Below are positions 1 to 8,691 of a DNA stretch of 64,000 nucleotides, piece after piece. The position numbers and the translations under genes are program-made. Numbering within the stretch: position 1 is the stretch's first letter; each line of letters begins with the position of its first letter. The notes under the pieces are model-generated. The model saw only the letters and a program-made list of their open reading frames with translations. It was not told the DNA's origin and did not search any database. The DNA is taken from contig CADEGH010000010.1 in NCBI GenBank assembly GCA_902826835.1, forward strand, positions 1-64,000, written 5' to 3'. The DNA is from an uncultured bacterium (lineage in GTDB: Bacteria; Planctomycetota; GCA-002687715).

Positions 1-243
1 GCAAGGAACGCCGCCTGAAGTCCTCGGCCAGAACACAACTCTTGAAAGTATCTCCGATGGCGGCGGCCCCCGAGAGCTGCGGGTCAGCTCTTGCACCAGC
101 CTTCGAAGGGGCGTTTGAGGAGGCCGCGGGTGGCTAGTCTTGACTGTTCCCTGACGCCGGATTGTGGTCGATTGACAGTGTCACGTCGCGGAGCTCTGGT
201 GCGCAGGGGAGCGCTCGTGGGCGTTTTTGTCGCGCCGCCTCGA

Positions 244-1620
244 TTACGGCTTCCATTGGCTCCAGAGCTTCTTGTAGCTCTCGAGGCCTTCCTTCCAGCC
301 TTTTTCCCAGGCTGTGAACTTGCTGAAGGATTCCTGTTCCTTCTTGGTGAGCCCGAGCTTCGAGGCGTCCTTTTTCCACGCATTCATGCGCTCGCCCAAT
401 TCCGCAGGAAGGCCTTCGAACAGGAAACACTGGGGGAGAGCGGCAAGGACGGCGCGCACGATGGCGGCGTCCGACTTTTCGTTGTACCAGGCCTGGAAGA
501 GCGGGGCCGTGGCCTTCCCGTGTTTGTCTGCGGCCGCGTCGAAGCCGATCGATTTGATGTAATCCTCGACCGAGGTCACGCCGCGGAAATCTTCGCGTAG
601 CGACACGAGGTGCCCGAGCCAGGTGGCTTTGTCGAGGGTCAAATCGGCCGGCTTGGCGACCTGCTTTTTCAGTTGGGCGACGTGTTTGGCACCTTCGGCC
701 TCGATCTTCGCACGGAGGGCTTTGGCCTTGCCGAGAACGTCGGCCTTCGCCTTCGCGAAGGGCCCGTTGCCTTCGAATTGGCCGAGCACGGCATTCGCGG
801 CGGCGAAGTCCACGACGGTCTCCCATTGGTACTCGTCCTTGTCCTTCGGCTCGAGAATCGCCTCCGCACAGGCGAGAGCTTCCTCAGGGCGTTCAGTGGT
901 CATGCCCTGCGCCCACGCGAGGGACTCGTTCGTGCGCACCGCGTTCGGCCAGTGGTTGTAGGAAATCAGGCGACGGAGATGGACCTTCGGGAACTTGAGG
1001 TCGAGATAGTGGTCGCGGCTGCCCACGCTTTGGCGATAAGGAACGACCGGATCCCGCGTGCCGTGCTGGAACACAATGGCGACTTTTTTCACGTCGCCGC
1101 CGGTTTTCGAGGCCGCCCACGAGCCCGAGTCGTGGGCGACGACTCCCGCCACCGTGGTCGGATGTTCGCCGGCGTAGTGCACGACGAAGAATCCGCCTTG
1201 GCTGTGGCCGTAGAGGAAAATGCGATCGACCAGGAAGTGCTTGCGGAGTTCGGCAAGAAAGTCGCGGAACGCATCGAGGTCTTTCTTGGTGTCCAAGAAG
1301 AGTCGACTCGTGCCCTGACCGGGCGAGGTGCCATCGACCGAGATCACGATGTCGTCAGGGCGGAAGATCCCGGGCTTGTTGTTCCAAAACCCCCATCGGT
1401 AGTCGCCGCCGGTCCCATGCAGAATGACCGTCAGGTTGCGCGGGGTTTTGCGATCGAAGCCCTTCGGAGTCCACCAGACGAATCGCAGTCCACCCTCCGA
1501 GGTCCACGCGTGGCCGGTGAGGGGCTTCGCGTCTTTCTTGGGGTCGAGTTTCGGGGGATGTTCGTCCTGGGCCGGAAGGATCGCGAGGAGAAGGAGTAGG
1601 CCAGTGAGAGCGCTGCGCAT
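244..1620 (-). CDS. Secreted alpha/beta hydrolase (esterase/PHB depolymerase-like)
   Basis: This is a 458-aa exported protein with a short Sec signal peptide (hydrophobic core at residues 5-16). The N-terminal half is an alpha/beta hydrolase fold: an oxyanion-type HGTGG at 68-72, the nucleophile elbow GHSQGG at 138-143 (Ser140), an acid in GTRDPVVPY (Asp190) and a histidine in YNHWPN (His223). The order and spacing fit a Ser-Asp-His triad of the poly(3-hydroxybutyrate) depolymerase/feruloyl esterase type. The C-terminal 200 residues are Lys- and Glu-rich, probably helical, and not recognised. It probably hydrolyses an ester outside the cytoplasm; the substrate cannot be read from sequence. 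It stands alone, divergent from the next gene. The 243 bp downstream of its stop hold nothing recognisable. Confidence 0.85.
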   Translation of the reverse strand: MRSALTGLLLLLAILPAQDEHPPKLDPKKDAKPLTGHAWTSEGGLRFVWWTPKGFDRKTPRNLTVILHGTGGDYRWGFWNNKPGIFRPDDIVISVDGTSPGQGTSRLFLDTKKDLDAFRDFLAELRKHFLVDRIFLYGHSQGGFFVVHYAGEHPTTVAGVVAHDSGSWAASKTGGDVKKVAIVFQHGTRDPVVPYRQSVGSRDHYLDLKFPKVHLRRLISYNHWPNAVRTNESLAWAQGMTTERPEEALACAEAILEPKDKDEYQWETVVDFAAANAVLGQFEGNGPFAKAKADVLGKAKALRAKIEAEGAKHVAQLKKQVAKPADLTLDKATWLGHLVSLREDFRGVTSVEDYIKSIGFDAAADKHGKATAPLFQAWYNEKSDAAIVRAVLAALPQCFLFEGLPAELGERMNAWKKDASKLGLTKKEQESFSKFTAWEKGWKEGLESYKKLWSQWKP

Positions 1621-1760
1621 GGTGCGCTGATTCTCGCACGGCGGCGGCCGCGGCGGCGCGGCATTACAAGTTCGTGACGATTCGTGCCCGGAGGCGCTCG
1701 GGAAGAATAGGATGACCCGCGACGTCCGAGTCGGAGCGGACTCGGAATTCGGAGCTGGTC

Positions 1761-2441
1761 ATGCTGAAGTTGTTCGGGAAAAGCGCGGTCTTAGTGGGTC
1801 TCGTGGTCGCGACGGCGTGGATGCAGGAGGAGCCCGAAGCGACGATGGAGATGCCGGTGACTCCCGATCCGCCCGTCGAACAAGCGCCGATGGGCATGGT
1901 GAGTCCCGACGACCAACCGGATGCCCTCGTGACCCTCTGGGCCAAGGACGATCGGCGGAACACCTTCAGCTTGAGCACGGGTGGGTACGCCAGCGACGTG
2001 GTGGAGGGCGAACTCAAGCTGGACGACGCCCATCTCGCCTACGGGGTTTTCGAAGCCGGCCGCGTGACGCTGGGTTTCGGTCGGGATTCCCGCGTCGCCG
2101 TGATCGACCTCGGTGAGCGCGCGATTGAGGGGCAGCCCGATCCGGGCGACCGATCTCCCGCGGTGCCCCTGAACGCCTTCAACACCATGCGCCTGCACCG
2201 GGGTCGCTTGATTACCGAGGGGCCCCGAAAGCGTCGGACCTTCATTCCGGAAGCGGATGCGCTGATCTCGGAGTTGCCCAACGAGGGAATCCGCTCGTTT
2301 GCGCCGGAGGTCGGCCACATCTACCTGATCCGCGTCTTGCCTCGCGGGTTCAAAGAGCGTGAGGATCTCCTCGCGATCTTGGAGCCGGTCGACGTGGAGT
2401 TCGACCGGCGCATGACCTTCCGGTGGGCACGGCTGCGCTGA
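1761..2441 (+). CDS. Uncharacterised exported protein
   Basis: This 226-aa protein was not recognised. It has a Sec-type N-terminus (LFGKSAVLVGLVVATAWMQ) followed by an acidic Pro-rich linker, then about 170 residues of mixed polarity rich in beta-forming residues, with a GHIYLIRVLPR segment near the C-terminus. No catalytic motif or metal site stands out. The start is supported by GGAG six bases upstream of the ATG. It lies 54 bp before another small gene on the same strand and is probably cotranscribed with it. The last third, which mentions an all-beta layout, could be a small sheet domain but this is inference. Confidence 0.7.
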   Translation: MLKLFGKSAVLVGLVVATAWMQEEPEATMEMPVTPDPPVEQAPMGMVSPDDQPDALVTLWAKDDRRNTFSLSTGGYASDVVEGELKLDDAHLAYGVFEAGRVTLGFGRDSRVAVIDLGERAIEGQPDPGDRSPAVPLNAFNTMRLHRGRLITEGPRKRRTFIPEADALISELPNEGIRSFAPEVGHIYLIRVLPRGFKEREDLLAILEPVDVEFDRRMTFRWARLR

Positions 2442-2495
2442 GCCCCGGGACCCTGGGCCTAAGAAAGCGGCCCGCCGCCCTGGTAGCCTGAAGGC

Positions 2496-3044
2496 ATGAG
2501 GCTTTTGTACGCCCTCGGAGTCCTCGCGTTTGTCGCCTCCTTTTTTCTGCCGGCTGTGAAGTCCCGCGAGACCGCGTGGGCGATCGGCACGGCTACGAAT
2601 TGGGCCGAAGACGTCGAGCGAGAATTCAGCCGCTGGGTGCCTGAACTGGGTAAGGACTCGGCCAAGGGGTCCGTCAAGATTGGGGATGAGACTTTCGGAC
2701 TCGGGCGACCACGGTCGCTCCACTCCGACCAATTCCCCGGCTACGAAGCGGCGCGATTGGTGTTCGAGGAAAGCTGGAAAACCCTGCGATCCTCGAAGCC
2801 GTTGGCGCGCAAGGCCACTTCCCTCTGGATCATCCTTGCGAATCCGCTGTTCGTGATTGCCTTCCTCGTGGGAATCCTGGGCCTCCATCGGCCCGCAGCC
2901 CTCTTCCATTTGCTCGGTGCCGGTTCCGCCGCCTATTGGCTCTACGGCGCCGACTTCCCCACCTCCGAACTCGGCCTCGGCTACTGGCTTTGGCTCGCGA
3001 GCTTCCCCCTCGCCGCCGTCGGCGCCGCCGCCCGTTCGAAATGA
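2496..3044 (+). CDS. Uncharacterised membrane protein
   Basis: This is a 182-aa protein with an N-terminal hydrophobic segment (residues 2-20), a polar extracytoplasmic-looking stretch of about 90 residues, and three hydrophobic segments in the C-terminal half (about 113-128, 132-148 and 156-178). The pattern suggests a small inner-membrane protein with one periplasmic loop. No family was recognised. The start has GAAGG just upstream of the ATG. It follows 1761-2441 closely and is probably in the same transcript. After it, 190 bp with no recognisable gene lead to the restriction-modification locus. Confidence 0.7.
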   Translation: MRLLYALGVLAFVASFFLPAVKSRETAWAIGTATNWAEDVEREFSRWVPELGKDSAKGSVKIGDETFGLGRPRSLHSDQFPGYEAARLVFEESWKTLRSSKPLARKATSLWIILANPLFVIAFLVGILGLHRPAALFHLLGAGSAAYWLYGADFPTSELGLGYWLWLASFPLAAVGAAARSK

Positions 3045-3236
3045 GGGCGGCGCGAGGCATGCCCCGACCTCTACCCTTGCAGGCAAATCATGGGCGGCTG
3101 GCGCTTGGAACCCGCACCGGTTGGGCTGATCTCCTTGCGGGCCTAGGGCGCGGCTGGCGCGCCCACGTCGCGGGCCGTCCGCGACCGGACCAATTCCCAA
3201 AAGTTCTTGGACTCGGTACGTTAGGTTTTTGTTAGC

Positions 3237-4778
3237 ATGTCGGTCATGCCACTTCGTTCGAACGCACTACTGGTCGACGTGGAAGCGACGAGGGAAAGAG
3301 CCGACCTCGAGCTCGATCAGGCGAATCGGTCGTCACTTGGCCAGTTCATGACCCCGGAAGTCGTGGCGTCCTTCATGGCGTCGATGTTCGGAGACCTCGG
3401 ACCGGAAATCAGGCTCATGGATGCGGGCGCAGGCGTCGGCTCCCTGACGGCCGCCTTTGTCAACGAGGCGATATCGAGACCTGCGAATCCCCGGTCGATT
3501 GAAGTCACCGCGTACGAAGTGGACCGGGTGATGCTCGCGGGGCTTCGGGCGGTTTTCGGGTCGTGCGAAAGCGCCGCCCGTGCAAAGAACACTCGATTCA
3601 CAGGCCGGATTATCAGCCGCGATTTTGTCGAGGCGGGCACGTTGCTCTTGGATCCGGGGATGTTCGAGGAAGCCCCCACGCCGAGATTCAACGCGGCCAT
3701 CCTCAATCCGCCATATCGGAAAATCGCTGGAGATTCTCGAGAGCGTCTCCAGCTCCGAGGTGTCGGGCTCGAGACGAGCAATCTCTACACGGCATTTGTC
3801 GGCTTGGCGATTCGGATGTTGGAGCACGGTGGAGAACTGGTCGCGATCACCCCGAGGAGTTTTTGCAACGGTCCTTATTTCCGATCATTCCGACGCCTTC
3901 TTCTGGAGGAGACATCGATTCTCCGAGTGCACGTGTTCGAGAGTCGCGACCGGGCCTTCCGAGACAACTCAGTGCTCCAGGAGAACATCATCTTTCACCT
4001 GCGCAAGGGCGCGCCGCGTGGCAAGGTCGTGCTGACCATAAATGCGGCCCCTGGAGAGCCGGTCGCGGGAAGATCCGTCCCCCACTCGGTGGTCGTCGAC
4101 CCGAAGGATCCGAACGCGTTTATCCACCTTGCAACCTCGAACGAAGACGCGGATGTGGCAGTGCGCATGGAATCACTTCCCTGTCGGCTCGAGGAGTTGG
4201 GCATCAATGTCTCAACCGGCCGAGTCGTGGATTTCCGCGCCCGCGAGTTCCTCAGGGGAGAGCCTGGGGTGGACACGGCCCCCCTGATTTATCCGACACA
4301 TTTCCACCGCGGCTTCGTTTCGTGGCCAAAGCCAGGAGGACGCAAGGCGAATGCGATTGCAGACGAGGAAATGACCCGGCCCCTGATGGTGCCGAACGAG
4401 ACCTATGTCTTGACCAAGCGTTTCACCTCAAAAGAGGAGAAACGCAGGGTGGTCGCGGCGGTATGCGAACCCTCGCGGTTGCCGGTTGGTGTGGCTCGAC
4501 TCGGCATCGAAAACCACGTCAACTACTTCCATGCGGCTGGAAAGGGGTTGTCCGGAGCCCTTGCCCGGGGAATCGCGGCTTACCTCAACAGTTCGCTCGT
4601 CGATCGGTACTTCCGACAGTTCAACGGGCACACTCAAGTCAACGCGACAGATTTGAGGAGCCTGCGATACCCCGATGCGGGAACGCTTAGAGCCATGGGG
4701 AAAGTGATAGGCGACTCATTCCCCGATCAGAGTGCCATTGACGCCATAGTCGATAACGCGATAGCGGCCAAGGCTTAG
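3237..4778 (+). CDS. Type II DNA methyltransferase (N6-adenine, PstI/BsuBI-associated type)
   Basis: This 513-aa enzyme is predicted to methylate adenine in the site cut by the neighbouring endonuclease. Motif X-like GQFMTP is at 35-40, the SAM-binding motif I DAGAGVGSL at 62-70, an acidic residue after the second strand (YEVD, 93-96) and the catalytic NPPY of N6-adenine methyltransferases at 157-160. The C-terminal half (about 300-513) would be the target-recognition region. Its order of motifs is the Eco57I/PstI-like gamma class. Recognition of CTGCAG is inferred only from the partner's family. Codon use is slightly more A/T-rich than the flanking genes, which fits acquisition by transfer. 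It is convergent with the endonuclease, 118 bp apart. Confidence 0.9.
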   Translation: MSVMPLRSNALLVDVEATRERADLELDQANRSSLGQFMTPEVVASFMASMFGDLGPEIRLMDAGAGVGSLTAAFVNEAISRPANPRSIEVTAYEVDRVMLAGLRAVFGSCESAARAKNTRFTGRIISRDFVEAGTLLLDPGMFEEAPTPRFNAAILNPPYRKIAGDSRERLQLRGVGLETSNLYTAFVGLAIRMLEHGGELVAITPRSFCNGPYFRSFRRLLLEETSILRVHVFESRDRAFRDNSVLQENIIFHLRKGAPRGKVVLTINAAPGEPVAGRSVPHSVVVDPKDPNAFIHLATSNEDADVAVRMESLPCRLEELGINVSTGRVVDFRAREFLRGEPGVDTAPLIYPTHFHRGFVSWPKPGGRKANAIADEEMTRPLMVPNETYVLTKRFTSKEEKRRVVAAVCEPSRLPVGVARLGIENHVNYFHAAGKGLSGALARGIAAYLNSSLVDRYFRQFNGHTQVNATDLRSLRYPDAGTLRAMGKVIGDSFPDQSAIDAIVDNAIAAKA

Positions 4779-4794
4779 TTGAGTGAGTCCCGAT

Positions 4795-4812
4795 ACTCCT
4801 GATGCCAGGAGT
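4795..4812. terminator. Hairpin between convergent R-M genes
   Basis: Seven-base-pair perfect stem ACTCCTG/CAGGAGT with an ATGC loop, 17 bp after the methyltransferase stop. There is no T-tract on either side, so a classical intrinsic terminator is not proven. Its position midway between two converging genes suggests a bidirectional transcription stop. Confidence 0.4.
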
Positions 4813-4896
4813 GGGAACGCGAGATCGACTTGGACTCGGCACTACGACCCTGCGACGCACTCAAGAGTCCTGTACTGACTCCGGATGGTGCCTCCC

Positions 4897-5904
4897 TCAG
4901 AGGGGGAATGACTCGGCAAGGAAGTGCTTGGCCGCGTCCTCTCTGATCCAGATGTAGGTCCCGGGGGCGATGTTCTTGAACCGACCCTGGCGCTGGGCCG
5001 CGATTTTCCAGGTTGGGTAAGCGGTGGTAAATCCGACGGTGGACTTGCCATTGCGCCTGGCAAAAGCGCGCACTTGATCGACTTTGTGCTGGTCCACTTC
5101 GCCATCGCTCGTTACGGCCTCGATGACCCAGAGTGCATCAGATCCGCGATGCCAAAGCAGGACATCGGGCATCGCATCGTCGATCGAGATCTCGATGCCC
5201 GAACCGTAGAGTCTCCTGTGTTCGCGCTCCGAAATGCGCTCCCCGTCGGAGTCGTCGATGAACAGCACTTCGTACCCAGGCAGGAAGCGCGGAGCGTAAT
5301 CGTTGCAGCATGCTCGAATCAAATCGCCGTGAGCGTTGTCGGTGACGATCCGTGTAGCCTCGGCCTGTTGCGATTGAAAGCGAAGCCTCATCCGCTTGAC
5401 ATCCTCGTTGCTCCACGCATCGAGTCGGAGACGCCAGTCGGGTTCCGGCGCTTGGAGAATTTCCAAGAACGCCTCGTCCAGCCGATAGGCGGAATTACAG
5501 GACTTCGGTTTTGGATGCCCGGGCTGGAACTCTTTCAGCTTGCTGTCCAGATAAATCGGTTCGATCGCTCCGATTTGGCGTAGGGGCTTGATCCAGTAAT
5601 CTCGACCTTCCCGATCCAACTTGGACCTGCCCCTTTGGAGAATTCCGACATGGCAGCCGATGTGGGCGACGGTAGCCTCCTCGGAGAATGCGCGGCCTTC
5701 CGGGAGCGCGGTGAACCAGGATCGTCGTGTGTTGTCGAGTAGCGCAAAGACCGCATCGATTTGATCCGGGGTCTCCAAGTCCAAAGCCTGAAGAACCTCC
5801 GCGATCCTCTGCTTGGAGACGCCTTGCAAGACTGCCGGAACGGGCAGCTCTCCGCGCTCGATTGCAGCCGCGCGCATGGCCAAGATCTTGTCCGCGAGTT
5901 GCAT
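4897..5904 (-). CDS. Type II restriction endonuclease, BsuBI/PstI family
   Basis: This 335-aa protein matches the BsuBI/PstI endonuclease layout. The N-terminal part (about 1-150) is a helical region that in this family is described as a helix-turn-helix domain, with a conserved YWIKPLRQIGAIEPIYLD segment at 103-120. The catalytic core is C-terminal: MPDVLLWH at 245-252 and LWVIEAVTSDGEVDQHKVDQ at 258-277, giving Asp247 and Glu262 of a PD-(D/E)xK-type site in which the usual final Lys is replaced, as in the family. PstI and BsuBI cut CTGCA^G; that specificity here is inferred. A perfect dyad covers the start codon and could serve autoregulation. The gene is convergent with its methyltransferase, whereas the PstI genes are divergent in the type system. 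Confidence 0.9.
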   Translation of the reverse strand: MQLADKILAMRAAAIERGELPVPAVLQGVSKQRIAEVLQALDLETPDQIDAVFALLDNTRRSWFTALPEGRAFSEEATVAHIGCHVGILQRGRSKLDREGRDYWIKPLRQIGAIEPIYLDSKLKEFQPGHPKPKSCNSAYRLDEAFLEILQAPEPDWRLRLDAWSNEDVKRMRLRFQSQQAEATRIVTDNAHGDLIRACCNDYAPRFLPGYEVLFIDDSDGERISEREHRRLYGSGIEISIDDAMPDVLLWHRGSDALWVIEAVTSDGEVDQHKVDQVRAFARRNGKSTVGFTTAYPTWKIAAQRQGRFKNIAPGTYIWIREDAAKHFLAESFPL

Positions 5905-5922
5905 AGTGTGGCCTCACACTAT
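5903..5922. promoter_or_regulatory. Perfect 20-bp dyad at restriction endonuclease start (candidate operator)
   Basis: Half-sites ATAGTGTG and CACACTAT form an eight-base perfect inverted repeat around a GCCT centre. The left arm includes two bases of the endonuclease start codon. A protein bound here would block transcription or translation initiation of the endonuclease. Possible binders are the HTH region of the endonuclease itself or the methyltransferase; no separate C-protein gene is present in the locus. Confidence 0.55.
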
Positions 5923-6026
5923 TGAGTGCGGTGAGGACGGCCCAGGGCGACTCACTGGGTTGCCGCCAGAGTGGCGAATGTGGATCCGGTGGCTGGTGAA
6001 CGGTTTTCCAATCGCCGGCCTTGGGC

Positions 6027-8102
6027 TCACCCGCAGAGGCGGAGGAGGAGGGCGCGGGATTGGAGGAGGGGGACGCCGGGGCCGAGGGCCGCCTGGAGGA
6101 AGAAGGTGGTGCCGGCGAGGGCGGGGCTTTGGAGGGAGACGGGGAGGGAGGCTGTGCCCAAGGCGTCGAGGGTGAGGGGGACTCCGAACCAGGCGCCGGG
6201 GCTGAGATCGATGAGAAGGTCGCCGGAAGGGAGCGGCAGACTGGAGGGCGCCACACTCACTCCGAGGAGGGCTGGTGAGGAGGGTGGGCCGCCGGAGAGG
6301 GTGATATTGCCGCTCGTTGATGGAGTTCCGGGTATCCACGAGAGGTCGAGAGCGCCGGGCTGCGCCGGACCGTAAGTCACGGCCGAACAGCCGTCGCGGC
6401 GCCACGCCACGACGGGAGTGGTGGGAGAGGTCGAGGTGGCGCGGCGGCCACCGGCTGCGACCAAATGACAGGGACCGAGCGCGTGGATCGTGCCGAGGCC
6501 GAGTTCGCCGAAGGCGGCAAAGTCGGTGAGTCGGAACCCGGTGATTCCGTTGTAGACGGCCACCGAACCCGAGGCGAAGTGCACGAGATCCGGGGTGGAG
6601 GCCGCGGGCATGCCGGAGCCGGCCGGGACTGGCCATTCGACAAAATTCGATCCGTCGAAACGCATCGCGAACGGTCGCAGCGTCGTGCCTCCGAGCGCCA
6701 CGGGCGAGGTGGCGGAGCCTCCGATCCAAACCGTGCCATCGGGGAGGACATCGAGACCTCCCAACGAAAACCCCGTGTAGCCGAAGGTCGGAGATGGGAT
6801 GAAGTTCCAGGTGGTCCCGTCGAACCGGAGCAATTGGGGAGTGGACGACGGATCGGCGCCTTCGCCGCCTCGGAGGGCATAGACGCGGCCATCCGGGAGA
6901 GCATCGGCGGCCACGATTTCGAAGTCGCCTCCCGCTCCCGGCAATCCGGTGCAGGGCAGTGGATAGGCGGAGTAACTCGACCCGTTCCAGCGCCAGGCGA
7001 GCCCGCCGGTGCAACCAGGTTCGATCCAACTTCCGACGAACCAGACGTCGTTGCTGCTGACCACCGCGATGTCGCAAATTTCGGATCCGTTATTGGCGGA
7101 AACCGGAGTCGTGGGATCGATGATCCACGAGGTTCCATCCCACGAGGCGATGAGGGGTTGGCGGCCGAGGAAGAGGGAGGCGCTTTGGGCTTCGCGACTC
7201 CCGGCGGCGAGGACGAGGCCGCTCGGTGTGATCGCCACCGAGGTCAAGAGGACCGGCGCATTCGAGAGCATCGGATTCGGGAACGGCACCCACTGCCAAC
7301 TCGAACCGTCCCAATGCCAGGTTGCGGGTCCACCGACGGGGGCAAAGAGGCTGCCCCCCTGCCAGTTCCCGACCGCCCACGCATCAAAGGAATCGCGGAT
7401 CACGATGTCGCTGATCGCGGCCGCGGTTGCCCCCGGTGGCAACGGCAGGTCCTGGAACGTCCAAGCGCCGCAGGGGTCCAGTCCTACCGGGATTGGACTC
7501 GTGACGAGGGTTCCGTGCAGGGTGAAGGCCAAGTCCACGGGAGTGCTGCCGCCGGGAGTAGAGGCCAAGGACTGCCAAGGACCCGACGGGGTTCGCGACC
7601 GGCGCTGGGCGGGATTGTTGACCACGTTGCCGGGGTTGGAGACCCCCCAACCAAACCCGTGCGGTCCCAGGGTCGCGATCTGGAACGACACCCAGTGCCT
7701 CCCGGTGGCGGCGAACGGAGTCGGGAGCGTCGCTTGGATTTGGAGGCTCTGGAGGTTCAGGACGCTCGGAACGAAGGCTTCGTACTGGAGGTTTCCGGGA
7801 CGCCCGAGCTGGTCGGTGTAGAACCTCACCCACGCCCCGAAGCTCGGAGGCAGGGGCGTGCACTGGTAACAGACGTTGCCGCTGATCGTGACGGCGTTCA
7901 CGGTGCCCGTGAGGTGGAAGTCGTCCGCCGCTTCGAAGTCGGAAGCGGGGTTTCCCACGATCTGGCTGGTGGTCGTGCCACCCAAGAACGCCACAAACTG
8001 CCCCCAGATTTGGTTGCCCTGGGCGCAGAGAGGGGCTCTGGTGCAGAGAACGCCGAGCACGAGGGGCAGCCAGGATGATCCCGAACGCAGTTTAGTCGGC
8101 AT
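6027..8102 (-). CDS. Secreted beta-propeller-like protein with C-terminal recurrent domain
   Basis: This 691-aa exported protein was assigned the start at 8102 because a Sec signal peptide ending LCAQ follows it; the open frame upstream of it looks non-coding. An N-terminal part of about 200 residues has a beta-sandwich look. The middle (about 225-560) repeats short blades with W-DG-S/T-W cores (HWDGSSWQW, SWDGTSW, RWNGSSY, RFDGTTW), as in Kelch or WD-type propellers. The last 110 residues, ending with GTTFFLQAALGPGVPLLQS, are the end domain seen in four other proteins of this window. Function is unknown; adhesion or matrix binding is a guess. It lies 122 bp upstream of the endonuclease on the same strand. 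Confidence 0.75.
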   Translation of the reverse strand: MPTKLRSGSSWLPLVLGVLCTRAPLCAQGNQIWGQFVAFLGGTTTSQIVGNPASDFEAADDFHLTGTVNAVTISGNVCYQCTPLPPSFGAWVRFYTDQLGRPGNLQYEAFVPSVLNLQSLQIQATLPTPFAATGRHWVSFQIATLGPHGFGWGVSNPGNVVNNPAQRRSRTPSGPWQSLASTPGGSTPVDLAFTLHGTLVTSPIPVGLDPCGAWTFQDLPLPPGATAAAISDIVIRDSFDAWAVGNWQGGSLFAPVGGPATWHWDGSSWQWVPFPNPMLSNAPVLLTSVAITPSGLVLAAGSREAQSASLFLGRQPLIASWDGTSWIIDPTTPVSANNGSEICDIAVVSSNDVWFVGSWIEPGCTGGLAWRWNGSSYSAYPLPCTGLPGAGGDFEIVAADALPDGRVYALRGGEGADPSSTPQLLRFDGTTWNFIPSPTFGYTGFSLGGLDVLPDGTVWIGGSATSPVALGGTTLRPFAMRFDGSNFVEWPVPAGSGMPAASTPDLVHFASGSVAVYNGITGFRLTDFAAFGELGLGTIHALGPCHLVAAGGRRATSTSPTTPVVAWRRDGCSAVTYGPAQPGALDLSWIPGTPSTSGNITLSGGPPSSPALLGVSVAPSSLPLPSGDLLIDLSPGAWFGVPLTLDALGTASLPVSLQSPALAGTTFFLQAALGPGVPLLQSRALLLRLCG

Positions 8103-8260
8103 GGGAGGCCGAAGTAAGCAATCGGCGTTCCTCGGTTCCACTGGGCCAATTTCCCGAGGATCGGGCCGTCCGTGGCGGATTCCCGGACGGCTCAAGACCG
8201 GTCCGAGCTCCAGTTCTTACCGGTTCACTCCCGACCGGGACGAGTCGGCTGGCCCCGGAA

Positions 8261-8572
8261 TCACTGCGTGATGCCCACCAGGAGGACCAGGCGATCCGGG
8301 CCGGGATTCGAAACCCCATGGGGGATCCCCGCGGGCGCCCAAATGACATCCCCCGCGGAGGCGTGGAACTGCTCCGAGCCCACGGTGAAGGTCCCGGTGC
8401 CGGATTGAACGGCGTAGAACTTGTCGGCGTGGGCATGGTCATGAACCGCCTGTATTTGGCCGATCTCAAGGCAATTCAGCCCCAAGAGGAGTCGGGAGCT
8501 CTCAAAGAGGGTGCTCTTGAAGGGTTTGTCCGGGCGACTCCCCACGTGGTCGGCGATGCGTTTGGACGGCAT
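8261..8572 (-). CDS. Small cupin-domain protein
   Basis: This 103-aa single-domain cupin shows both signature motifs. Motif 1 is G-x5-HDH-x4-K-x6-G (His44, His46, Lys51, Gly58) and motif 2 is GDVIWAPAGIPHGVSN (His85). The usual metal-binding glutamate of motif 1 is lysine here, as in a cupin subgroup with an H-x-H...DK-x-Y pattern, so metal binding through three histidines is possible but not certain. The start at 8572 is the first ATG; a TTG at 8605 is an alternative and neither has a clear ribosome-binding site. It is divergent from the large oxidoreductase gene. The substrate is unknown. Confidence 0.75.
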   Translation of the reverse strand: MPSKRIADHVGSRPDKPFKSTLFESSRLLLGLNCLEIGQIQAVHDHAHADKFYAVQSGTGTFTVGSEQFHASAGDVIWAPAGIPHGVSNPGPDRLVLLVGITQ

Positions 8573-8691
8573 GGCGGATGTTGCCGCCGGCTTTGCGGAG
8601 GCCAACCGGTGTCTGGTCGCTCCTGCCCCCCCCTCGTAAGGTGCCGCGCCGATCGATCCCGATCAGCCCGCATTTTTGCCGAAGTTTGGAT

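Noticed and set aside
1791..3200. A 469-residue minus-strand open frame across two small plus-strand genes
   Set aside because: It runs antisense to two genes with signal or membrane segments and ribosome-binding sites and has low-complexity charged composition.
6465..8078. A 537-residue plus-strand open frame opposite the secreted propeller gene
   Set aside because: Composition is Arg/Gly/Glu-rich without domains, as expected for an antisense frame in high-GC coding sequence; the minus-strand frame has a signal peptide and repeats.
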